A DNA stretch of 44,353 nt from Verrucomicrobiales bacterium (GTDB lineage Bacteria > Verrucomicrobiota > Verrucomicrobiia > Verrucomicrobiales > DEV007), in contig JAAZZC010000234.1 in NCBI GenBank assembly GCA_014239335.1, positions 1-44,353 on the forward strand, in the 5' to 3' direction. Shown piece after piece: positions 9,920 to 18,263 of the stretch. The position numbers were made by a program, and so were the translations under genes. Below the pieces are notes generated by a model that was not told the DNA's origin, did not search any database, and worked only from the letters and a program-made list of their open reading frames with translations. Position 1 is the first letter of the stretch. The number at the start of each line of letters is the position of its first letter.

Positions 9920-10650
9920 TAAATATTCAAGATTTAACAGTTCTCTATGGTGAGTACGTGGCCGTTGATGGGCTAGACCTTAAGGTGAAGGAAGGAGAGC
10001 TATTTGCTTTCCTAGGGCCCAACGGGGCAGGGAAGACAACGACTATCAAGGCGCTCACTGGGCTCCTCGGGCCTGACCGAGGTTCGGTTAGTGTGGGTGG
10101 TTATGATATGCAGACAGACCCGATCGCGGCTAAGTCAATCATGGGATATGTTCCTGATGTTGCTGTGTTCTATGATAAATTAACATCTATAGAATTCATG
10201 AGATTCATTGGAGACCTTTATGAGGTTGATCGTTCGAAGCTCAATGATAATACCGTTTATTTGTTTCAAAAGTTTGATCTTAATTCCTTTTCTCATTGTC
10301 CTATTGAGGAGCTGAGCCATGGGACGCGTCAACGTTTGGCGATTGCCGCGGCCTTAGTTCATGATCCAAAAGTGTTTGTCATTGATGAGCCGATGGTTGG
10401 ACTGGATCCACTCCATGCTCAGGCAGTTAAGGAGGAGCTCCGAGCACGTAGCGATCAAGGGGTCACGGTCCTCATGTCTACGCATCTACTAAATGTGGCA
10501 GAAGAACTCGCGGATCGGATAGGGATCATTGACCAAGGAAAATTGGTGGCCCTCGGGACTCTCAATGAATTGCGTGAGGGGGGGGATTCTTCTGCTCTGG
10601 AGGAAATTTTCCTTAGGCTCTTTAAAGATAAGGGCTCTGATGGCTCTTAA
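9916..10650 (+). CDS. ABC transporter ATP-binding protein
   Basis: Walker A GPNGAGKTT, signature LSHGTRQRLAIAAAL, Walker B VFVIDEPMVGLDP, STHL switch. Confidence 0.95.
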   Translation: MINIQDLTVLYGEYVAVDGLDLKVKEGELFAFLGPNGAGKTTTIKALTGLLGPDRGSVSVGGYDMQTDPIAAKSIMGYVPDVAVFYDKLTSIEFMRFIGDLYEVDRSKLNDNTVYLFQKFDLNSFSHCPIEELSHGTRQRLAIAAALVHDPKVFVIDEPMVGLDPLHAQAVKEELRARSDQGVTVLMSTHLLNVAEELADRIGIIDQGKLVALGTLNELREGGDSSALEEIFLRLFKDKGSDGS

Positions 10651-10713
10651 TTTAAGGGACAGGGCTTGAGTCTTGGAGTGAAGCAGATAGACTTGCGAAT
10701 TTAGATGATCTGA

Positions 10714-12147
10714 ATGCAGGAAGATTTCCAATTAACCATCAATGGGCTCAGCTATAGAGCTGTAGGGACTCCATTAAGGATGAGTCTGGCTGATTTTCTT
10801 AAAAATCAGTCCATTGAGCTTAGTGATGGTCTAGTTCATCGAGGACATGTAGGGCTGTTGTTTTTTCTTATCGATTTTAATGCCTGCGCAGGCCCCGTGC
10901 ACCGTCTAATCAAGCCTTCTCGAACGAGTCTCATATCAATGGCAGAACGTGAGCTTGTAGTGATTGATTCTCGTGTCGAAGATCCTAATGAGAGTTCCTT
11001 ATGGGTGAAGCTTAAGGAAGTCAAAGACAGTTCAAAGGATAAGGGCGTTTCACTGAGCAGGACGATCAGTGTTGGTCTTGAAGGTCTCGATGATGGGCAA
11101 GGGTACAGTTTGTTCTCTGATCATTTGTCCTCTGTTCTTAGGATGAATGAATCTGGAATGAAGCTTTCTACAAAGCACCTTTTGACGGTCCCGTCTTCTG
11201 TTGGGAGACTCAAAAAATTAACTTATAAGAGCTCTGAGGGTGAGCTTTTTTATCGGCCCGGAACCGTTCTCGAAGCCATCAGAATCCATGTCCTCCGGCA
11301 AGGTTCTTGTTTTGTCGGTGGAGGATTGTTTACAGAGGACGAAACATCTGAGTCAGGTGAGGCCGTTTTTATATCTCTCGAGAGCATTGATGAGTTGCGC
11401 GAAATAATATTTGAAGATGGGTATTGGACCATAGGCGCTTGCGTTTCTCTGCGCTCATTTACTGAGAGACTGAAGACTCAATTTCCCTTGATAGATGATT
11501 TTTGTAAGGGTTTCAGAGATACGCATTTTGTTAACCGCTACACTATATGGGAGGAGTTTAGTACCTCTGGGCCAAGTTCAGGGATTTTCACAGTCTTATT
11601 GTCCTTAGGCGCTGAAGTGATCATTGATGGCTTGGATGAGCGAAGGAGGATGAGTTTAGAAGAACTATTATACGTAGAAACTTTATCGACTGTGGGTGAG
11701 CAGGAACTCATCAGTGCGGTGATAGTTCCTGAGATGAAGAATTCAGAGACAATTACTTCACATTACCAAGTCATGACTGGGCCATATGAAAAAGACTCGA
11801 TCATCAGGGCGTCATTCCTAGTTGAACTGGATTCAAAAAATAAAGTTTCTAATTCCAGTATATGGTTCGATGTAGGTTCTGGCCTGCCTATAAGATTCGA
11901 GAGTGCAGAAAAACTCATCAAGGGAAGGCCTTGGAGTAGAGAGTTGGAGCAGCAGGTCAGTTCAGTAATCAGTTCGGGGGACGGGATCGGAGGATCACTC
12001 GAGATCGGAGAGGGTTTTCAAAAAGTATTAATACAGAATCTGCTATTAAAGTTCATTAATGAACATCTTGGTGAATTTGGACAGGGGCCAAGTAGATATC
12101 AATTCATTGACCTGGAATCTGAACTGACTGTGAGAAAAAATAATTAG
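10714..12147 (+). CDS. Divergent xanthine-dehydrogenase small-subunit (XdhA)-like protein, degenerate Fe-S region
   Basis: N-terminal LTINGLSYRAV...MSLADFLKN resembles the ferredoxin-like domain without its cysteines; FAD-domain-like FYRPGTVLEAIRIHVLRQGSCFVGGGLF, ISLESIDELREII, WTIGACVSL, LLSLGAEVIIDGLDERRRMSLEELL. Confidence 0.65.
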   Translation: MQEDFQLTINGLSYRAVGTPLRMSLADFLKNQSIELSDGLVHRGHVGLLFFLIDFNACAGPVHRLIKPSRTSLISMAERELVVIDSRVEDPNESSLWVKLKEVKDSSKDKGVSLSRTISVGLEGLDDGQGYSLFSDHLSSVLRMNESGMKLSTKHLLTVPSSVGRLKKLTYKSSEGELFYRPGTVLEAIRIHVLRQGSCFVGGGLFTEDETSESGEAVFISLESIDELREIIFEDGYWTIGACVSLRSFTERLKTQFPLIDDFCKGFRDTHFVNRYTIWEEFSTSGPSSGIFTVLLSLGAEVIIDGLDERRRMSLEELLYVETLSTVGEQELISAVIVPEMKNSETITSHYQVMTGPYEKDSIIRASFLVELDSKNKVSNSSIWFDVGSGLPIRFESAEKLIKGRPWSRELEQQVSSVISSGDGIGGSLEIGEGFQKVLIQNLLLKFINEHLGEFGQGPSRYQFIDLESELTVRKNN

Positions 12148-12150
12148 AAG

Positions 12151-13899
12151 ATGTCGGAATCTAAGGAAAAATCGCAGTCTCCACTGGAAATGGCCTTCGT
12201 GGTTTCGCCGTTCGAGTCTGCTCGCATTTGTTCTATAGATTTCGAAGAGGCGGCTCAACTGAGTGGAGTCCATGCTGTTCTCACCTCGGTTGATGTTTTA
12301 GGCGAAAATAATGCAATTTGTGGTCTTGGAGACATTCCCTTATTTGCGAAGGATGAAGCGGCTTTCATAGGCCATTTGGTTGCTGTTGTTGTGGCAGAAA
12401 GAGCTTCCATTGCCCAGGCTGGAGCGGATTTGGTACGTGTCGATTATAAGCCAAAGCCACCAGTTCTAGAGATTGAAGAGGCACTAAAATTGAGTTCTTT
12501 TCATTCGGATCCTCAGGAATTACGTAATGAAAAATCCTCCGAAGGTGAGCCTGATGAATTGAAAGAAATTGATAAGAGTTTTGTATTTCCGGATCATGTC
12601 TGTCTGCAGGAATTGGGTGGTGTAGAAGCGAACGTTGTCGACTCGGGCGGGCTTAGTGTTTCTGTTGATGCGTCGTGTGATTCGTTAGTTCTTAGAAATA
12701 GCATTGCTTCTTTAGTGGGGCTCAATGAGGAACAGGTTGAGGTCACTTGTGAACGAGAAATTAAGTGCATTGATGGGAGGTTCTCCCAACTTTTTATCTG
12801 TGCGGGCCTCGCTTCTCTGTGTTCATTTAAGACAGGAAGATTGGTCCGGTTTAGGCCCACGAATGCCCCGAAGGAAATGCTCACTGCACGTTCGGGTCAG
12901 GTCCAAGCTAGGATCCTTTTGAGGCATGACCCTTCCGGGCTGATTAAATCGATAGATTGTAATGTGAATGTGGATTCTGGATCAGCGGCCGGCATGAGTG
13001 ATTCTTTCAGTAGCTCATTAATGAGTTACTTTGATGAGGTTCACTCCTGTCCTCAGATCCGGATATCATGTTCCTTGTGTAAAACGAACCGGCCTCCGAG
13101 CCTGATTGGGGACAAGGAAGGTATTGCTATTGGTCTGTTCATCTCTGAGGAGCTGATAGCAGAGATTAGTTTGCAAATGAATGGATCAATTCATTCTCTT
13201 AGAGAGATTAATTTTATCCATTTCATGGATGATGAAAATCAAGATGACGATGCGCTTTGTGCTCATCACAAAATCATTAAGGAATCGTGGTATCGACTCA
13301 TTGATGATTCGTCTTACAAGGAAAGACAAGAAGAGATCGTTCGATTTAATGAGTCTGCTCCTCATTATAAGAGAGGCATAGCGGCTGTCCCTGTGAAGGT
13401 GGGCGAGGGGACTGAAGTTGTTGATGAGGACGAGTCAGGATCGGTGGAAGGCTCTCGAGGGTTTTCTTTCGGGTCAGCCGTTGCGGAGGTTCAGGTAGAC
13501 TCGTTCACTGGAGAGGTTTTTCTGATCAGGGCCGATGTTCTACAATTATCTACCGACAAACTGAGGCCGGCTGTACAGATCTCAGAGATGAGCGCTTCGT
13601 TCTTAGATGGTCTGCGGAATTATTTCTTTCTTGGTGAGGGAGAAACTGCTCAGGAACTCAGTGATTCACTTCTTTTAGGTTCGAGGGCAGTGCCCGAAGA
13701 CCTCAGATTTAATTTAATGGATCATAACGAAACATCAGTAAGATTTTCATCATCAGTATCTTATTGCCTTTCGATGAGCGTTTATCAGGCAGTAAGAAAG
13801 GCGCTGAGCCAATATAGAAAATCACTTTCATTAGTTGATTTGCCATTAATATTAAACCCTGAGAGTGTTTATAACGCTATTCATTACAGAGATTCTTAA
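12151..13899 (+). CDS. Divergent xanthine-dehydrogenase large-subunit (XdhB)-like protein, degenerate molybdopterin site
   Basis: AQLSGVHAVLTSVDVLGENNAICGLGDIPLFAKDEAAFIGHLVAVVVAERASIAQAGADLVRVDYKPKPPVL and C-terminal GFSFGSAVAEVQVDSFTGEVFLIRADVLQ...LRPAVQISEM match the XdhB layout; only 582 aa. Confidence 0.7.
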   Translation: MSESKEKSQSPLEMAFVVSPFESARICSIDFEEAAQLSGVHAVLTSVDVLGENNAICGLGDIPLFAKDEAAFIGHLVAVVVAERASIAQAGADLVRVDYKPKPPVLEIEEALKLSSFHSDPQELRNEKSSEGEPDELKEIDKSFVFPDHVCLQELGGVEANVVDSGGLSVSVDASCDSLVLRNSIASLVGLNEEQVEVTCEREIKCIDGRFSQLFICAGLASLCSFKTGRLVRFRPTNAPKEMLTARSGQVQARILLRHDPSGLIKSIDCNVNVDSGSAAGMSDSFSSSLMSYFDEVHSCPQIRISCSLCKTNRPPSLIGDKEGIAIGLFISEELIAEISLQMNGSIHSLREINFIHFMDDENQDDDALCAHHKIIKESWYRLIDDSSYKERQEEIVRFNESAPHYKRGIAAVPVKVGEGTEVVDEDESGSVEGSRGFSFGSAVAEVQVDSFTGEVFLIRADVLQLSTDKLRPAVQISEMSASFLDGLRNYFFLGEGETAQELSDSLLLGSRAVPEDLRFNLMDHNETSVRFSSSVSYCLSMSVYQAVRKALSQYRKSLSLVDLPLILNPESVYNAIHYRDS

Positions 13900-13940
13900 T
13901 CGTTGAATAAAGAAATTATTCCGCTTTTGTATGAATCAAA

Positions 13941-14017
13941 GCCGACGTAGCCCAATTGGTAGAGGCAAACGACTTAAAATCGTTCAAGTGCGGGTTCGAG
14001 TCCCGCCGTCGGCACCA
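13941..14017 (+). tRNA. tRNA with UAA anticodon (Leu-type decoding), encoded CCA, short variable loop
   Basis: GCCGACG/CGTCGGC acceptor 7 bp; GCC/GGC D stem; AACGA-CTTAAAA-TCGTT anticodon arm; variable CAAGT; GCGGG-TTCGAGT-CCCGC T arm; A73 then CCA. Confidence 0.9.
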
Positions 14018-14230
14018 CCATTATGCGATATCTTGGGGTTCGATTAAATTCTTTGTTTTCCCGCGTTAGTGATCTCATTTATCCACCCCTAAATTGATAC
14101 TTATTTGTTAGTCTCGGTGCTACTATTGTAGTTGTTTTGCGTTTATTATAAACGAATCATGCGTTTTACGGTTGGTCTTTCTCCTAAAATTGATCTTGCC
14201 CTAAATTTGCTAAAATGATATTTCTATATG

Positions 14231-14334
14231 GTCCGCAGTGGCGGGCACACAGAGGTGAATCGAGGCAGTTCGGATAGACAAGTCTGCGCGAGTTTTTTTT
14301 GGGGGATCTCGCAATGATCTAACCGAGCTGCCTC
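14231..14334 (+). ncRNA. Candidate structured non-coding RNA (strand uncertain)
   Basis: GC-rich helices in an AT-rich intergenic gap: GTCCGC-AGTG-GCGGGC hairpin (14231-14246), 12-bp helix GAGGCAGTTCGG (14262-14273)/CCGAGCTGCCTC (14323-14334) with one U.G wobble, enclosing GCGAG/CTCGC (14288-14292/14308-14312). Confidence 0.45.
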
Positions 14335-14358
14335 TATTCTTTGTGAATTCTTGGCCTC

Positions 14359-14385
14359 CTCAAATTTTTCCTCAGAAAAATTGAG
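14359..14385. terminator. AT-rich imperfect inverted repeat, possible bidirectional terminator
   Basis: CTCAAATTTTT cctcag AAAAATTGAG between the ncRNA candidate and the 3' end of the minus-strand regulator gene. Confidence 0.3.
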
Positions 14386-14416
14386 AAGATGACAGGGCTA
14401 ATTGAGTTCTCTTGAG

Positions 14417-15781
14417 CTATGAATTAAGCAATTTGTCACGCTCTACTTTGAGGCCCATCTTCCTATAAAGGGTCGCGATACTGACCCCAAGCATACCTGC
14501 TGTCTTTTCCCTTGAGCCGTTATTGTATTTTAGAGTCTCTCGGATGAATACTTTTTCCTGCTTCTTGATGTAGTCGGATAATTTTGACCCTATCGGAAGC
14601 TGGTGTTTGATGGCTGCATTTTCATCGTCATTAATTTCCACCTTATTCGTTATTTTGGGTGGAAGGTCAGTGGGCCTGATTCTTTTATCCTCTGATAATG
14701 CGCAAGCCCTCTGTATTGCATTTTGCAACTCTCCAACATTGTGAGGCCATTTGTAGTTTGTCAGAAAATTCATGGCAAACTTGTCTATTTCTTTTCTCTT
14801 GGACCCGGTAAGATTGGAGTAGTTCTGAAGGAAATGGTTAGCAAGTAATTCAATGTCTTCTTTCCTCTTCCTTAGGGGAGGGACCATGATAGGGATGACT
14901 GATATCCGATAATAGAGATCTTCACGGAACTTTCTCTCATCTACCCATTCCTCTAAACGTTCAGTTGATGTGGCAATTAGGCGGAAATCAGGTCCCTCAT
15001 TATCGGATCCATGTAACTTGAGGTTGCCGAGCTCATCGAGGAAACTATTAAGTTGAGACTGTAGCCTGACAGGAAGGACGTTAATTTCTTCCAAGACAAC
15101 GGTCCCTCCATGAGCCCTTGCGAATATCGTTTCTCGCCCGTCCCCGCCGAACAGTTCCGCTTCGAGAAGGTCTTCGGGCAGCGCTGAACAGTGAAGAATT
15201 TTGAAAGGTTCATCACAGCGACGGCTCCGATCATGTATGGCTCGTGCGACTATTTGTTTTCCTGATCCGTACTCTCCTTCTAGTAGGGCGGGGCTATCAT
15301 TGTTGGCGATCTTTTCGACGACCCGGAGAATTTCCTTAACTTCAGGGCTATTTCCTATGAGTTGGCTTTTTGGCTTAATCTTAGCAACTCTTGTTTCGTC
15401 AGTTTGTGTGGATTCTTTGGAAGAAATCTTCAGCGCTCGGTTAAGTGTCCTTTGCAAGTCATCTAGTTCGAATGGTTTGGTCAGGTAATCAAAAGCGCCT
15501 TGGCGCATAGCTTCGACGGCGGTCTCAACGCTTCCGAATCCAGTGACCATGATAATTGGCATTCCTGGATGATTTTTGGAGCATTGCTCAATGATCTCAA
15601 TTCCACTCATGTCGCCGATTTTCAGATCAACTATGAGTAGATCTGGCGATTCCTTACTGATTGTTTGGAGTCCCTCTGATCCGGTCATGAGAGAAAAGAC
15701 TTCATGACCTAGTCCGCTGCACAGTTTGGTCATTAATTGAAGGACTGACGGTTCGTCATCAATAATTACTATTTTGGCCAT
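14417..15781 (-). CDS. NtrC-family response regulator (REC-AAA+-Fis HTH) lacking GAFTGA
   Basis: Receiver IIDDEP/LIVDLKIGDMSG/TKPF; AAA+ GEYGSGKQIVARAIH, FREDLYYRISVIPIMVPPLRKRKEDI; HTH REKTAGMLGVSIATLYRKM. Confidence 0.92.
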   Translation of the reverse strand: MAKIVIIDDEPSVLQLMTKLCSGLGHEVFSLMTGSEGLQTISKESPDLLIVDLKIGDMSGIEIIEQCSKNHPGMPIIMVTGFGSVETAVEAMRQGAFDYLTKPFELDDLQRTLNRALKISSKESTQTDETRVAKIKPKSQLIGNSPEVKEILRVVEKIANNDSPALLEGEYGSGKQIVARAIHDRSRRCDEPFKILHCSALPEDLLEAELFGGDGRETIFARAHGGTVVLEEINVLPVRLQSQLNSFLDELGNLKLHGSDNEGPDFRLIATSTERLEEWVDERKFREDLYYRISVIPIMVPPLRKRKEDIELLANHFLQNYSNLTGSKRKEIDKFAMNFLTNYKWPHNVGELQNAIQRACALSEDKRIRPTDLPPKITNKVEINDDENAAIKHQLPIGSKLSDYIKKQEKVFIRETLKYNNGSREKTAGMLGVSIATLYRKMGLKVERDKLLNS

Positions 15782-16065
15782 GTTTTTTAGTGTTTTAGTG
15801 TGTCAGCTGTTGATATTCAATAAGAATAAATAATGAAGATATCTTAGATTTATTTTGCAGATTAGCGTGCATATTGAGAATTCTCAATAATGAAAGTGTC
15901 GAATTTGCAATTTTTTCACGAAAAGTTTTTAAAAATCTGAGGTTCAGTCACTTACAAGTGTTTCGATTTCGAGAATGGACAGGATTTGAGAAAGAGGCAG
16001 ATTCGCTTATTTTTGTGCATCAAGTGAAAGTCCAATGTAGACCCTTTCAGCTCCTGTCACCGTTA

Positions 16066-16707
16066 ATGTGCTGCTTACTTACTTTCGTTACGTGTTCCTG
16101 CTATTCGTTAAAAAATAAAAACGGAACTGAGCAATTAAAGGATCAGCCCATTTTCTGGACCGACGGCCTTCAGGAGGACTCCTCAGAGGCTAGAGCAATG
16201 AGAGGGGCTTCTTTCTTAAAACAAAATGCCTTAGCGGAAGGAGTAAGGAGGCATCGCAGTGGCATGCAGTCGTCCATTATGAAGGAAGGGAAGGGAGCGT
16301 TCCCGGGCGTGCATGACATTGTAACTGTAAAGTACAAAATGAAGACAATTGAAGGAACTTTACTCGATGATTCCTCTAATGATAATGAGCTTGCGGAGTT
16401 TAGAATGTCAGATGTCATTGGAGGATGGAAAGAGGCCCTAGTTAAAATGAGGGTAGGTTCTGAGTGGAGGCTTTTCATACCTCCTCACCTAGCTTATGGG
16501 GATGAGGGATTAGCTCAGGTTCAGGGCGGACAGACTCTCGTTTATGATCTTGAATTAGCCGGAGTAAGAGAAGATTCAAAAGTGACTCAGGGCCGTAGGC
16601 TCAGGCTATTGAAGAGAATTAAGGCAAATAAAATTAAGGGGACATACGACAAGAGTGGGAGTTCTGGCCCCGGCCTTCTTCTCGATAACCTTGATCTGAT
16701 AGAATGA
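16066..16707 (+). CDS. FKBP-type peptidyl-prolyl isomerase, probable lipoprotein
   Basis: FPGVHDIVTVKYKMKTIEGTLLDDS...VIGGWKEALVKMRVGSEWRLFIPPHLAYGDEG...GGQTLVYDLELAGV. Preferred start gives MCCLLTFVTCSC (lipobox-like); tracked ORF begins at 15874. Confidence 0.85.
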   Translation: MCCLLTFVTCSCYSLKNKNGTEQLKDQPIFWTDGLQEDSSEARAMRGASFLKQNALAEGVRRHRSGMQSSIMKEGKGAFPGVHDIVTVKYKMKTIEGTLLDDSSNDNELAEFRMSDVIGGWKEALVKMRVGSEWRLFIPPHLAYGDEGLAQVQGGQTLVYDLELAGVREDSKVTQGRRLRLLKRIKANKIKGTYDKSGSSGPGLLLDNLDLIE

Positions 16708-16711
16708 TTTG

Positions 16712-17395
16712 CTAGCCGCTATAAATAGTCCTGACGGCAACTACTAAGAGGAGAGCGGCGAAGATAATATTGAATGATTTTTGATTTGCTAGAAAGGTCT
16801 TTCGTATGGGAGGCGCCTGCAAAGCCACAGAAAATAAGGCCCAAAACACGAACCCCTGAACAATGATGATTGTTGCATAGGTCAATTTAACATGCAGTGA
16901 AGATTCTGGACTAATGAATCCACTGAGCATTGCCGAGATAAAAATGACAACTTTAGGGTTCAATAAATTTGTTAGAAAACCCTGCAAGAAGGCAAGACCA
17001 TTACTTAAGCTTTTAGAGTTCTTGTTGTTTTCGAATGGGTCTGATGATGAGTGTTTTTTTGTTGAGTAAAAGAGCCGGAAAGAGAGGTATGCCAGATAAA
17101 TTGATCCTGCATATTTAATTGTCTCACCTAAAGGTTGTGAACTGTTGAAAAGAAAAGCAAGCCCTGCAATCGCAATGGTACAATGGACGATTAAGCCGAT
17201 CGTGATGCCGAGTGAAGTGAATATACCTGATTTCTTTCCGTGATTGAGTGAGACTTTAACGACAAGAAGAAAGTCTGGACCCGGAGTGAATTGTCCGGCC
17301 AGCATTACTAATGCGAAAAAGAGATACGAGTTAAGAGTCAGTTGTGTGAATTTATTTAAGCATGTCCTGCGCCAATGCCAATGACCCGAGGACAC
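16712..17395 (-). CDS. LysE/RhtB-family amino-acid exporter
   Basis: GQFTPGPDFLLVVKVSLNHGKKSGIFTSLGITIGLIVH and FLTNLLNPKVVIFISAMLSGF. True start is probably downstream of 17395 because the ORF overlaps the ROK gene. Confidence 0.88.
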   Translation of the reverse strand: MSSGHWHWRRTCLNKFTQLTLNSYLFFALVMLAGQFTPGPDFLLVVKVSLNHGKKSGIFTSLGITIGLIVHCTIAIAGLAFLFNSSQPLGETIKYAGSIYLAYLSFRLFYSTKKHSSSDPFENNKNSKSLSNGLAFLQGFLTNLLNPKVVIFISAMLSGFISPESSLHVKLTYATIIIVQGFVFWALFSVALQAPPIRKTFLANQKSFNIIFAALLLVVAVRTIYSG

Positions 17396-18239
17396 CGGCC
17401 TGCGCGCCTAGTCCCGGCGGGACAATGAATTTTTCAGGTTCTGGAACGTCGATGTATTTGGCTAAACGCGAGGTGACACGTTCCCGAATCATTGGGAAGA
17501 GGTGCTTCTGGTCCATTACTCCTCCCCCAAGAATGAAACGTTCAGGGGATAGAGTGAGTGTGATATTGATTATTGCATCAGCTAGGTAGGAGGATTCCAG
17601 TTCCCATGCTAAATGCTCGACCGATAGCTCTGATGGGTCCTGAGACCAGCGCTGTTGTAATGCTGTTCCGCTGGCTAATCCTTCTAGGCAGTCACCATGA
17701 AATGGACAAGAACCTTCGAATGGGTCAACTGAATCGTCTTTATTTATTCTTAGGTGCCCCATCTCCGGGTGAGAGATCCCATGCACAATTTTTCCGTTTG
17801 AGACGGCTCCTCCTCCGATCCCTGTGCCTACTGTAATGTAAATGAAATCATTTAGGTCCTTGGCGGCGCCCCATTGCCTTTCGCCCCAGGCAGCTGCATT
17901 GACATCCGTTTCGAAGGCCAGGGGGATGTCATCCAGAGCTGCTTTTATTGGAGACCCTAGGTCCGTATTTGACCAGTCCGCCTTCGGTGTGTTTTTTATG
18001 TAACCGAAAGTGGATGATTCTGGATTAACGTCAGCGGGGCCAAAGGTTCCGATCCCGATAGCCTTTACTTTTCCTTTGCGTTCTTGGACCTCATTAAAAA
18101 ATTCGATGGACCTTGATATTGTTTTTTCTGGGGACGTAGTAGGAAATCTTGCCTCCTCGATGTCCTCTGGACCATGGCCAACGGCGCAAACGAACTTTGT
18201 GCCTCCTGCTTCGATGGCGGCGACTAGTGGTGAGTCCAT
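17352..18239 (-). CDS. ROK-family sugar kinase (fructokinase/glucokinase-like)
   Basis: AAIEAGGTKFVCAVG, FETDVNAAAWGERQWGAA, TVGTGIGGGAVSNGKIVHGISHPEMGHLRI, CPFHGDCLEGLASG zinc motif. Confidence 0.92.
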   Translation of the reverse strand: MDSPLVAAIEAGGTKFVCAVGHGPEDIEEARFPTTSPEKTISRSIEFFNEVQERKGKVKAIGIGTFGPADVNPESSTFGYIKNTPKADWSNTDLGSPIKAALDDIPLAFETDVNAAAWGERQWGAAKDLNDFIYITVGTGIGGGAVSNGKIVHGISHPEMGHLRINKDDSVDPFEGSCPFHGDCLEGLASGTALQQRWSQDPSELSVEHLAWELESSYLADAIINITLTLSPERFILGGGVMDQKHLFPMIRERVTSRLAKYIDVPEPEKFIVPPGLGAQAGVLGSLALAQDMLK

Positions 18240-18263
18240 TTTATGGGTGCCTAGTATGGGTTA

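Noticed and set aside
14977-15488. Small ORFs on both strands inside the regulator gene
   Set aside because: Overlap the well-supported NtrC-family CDS in other frames.
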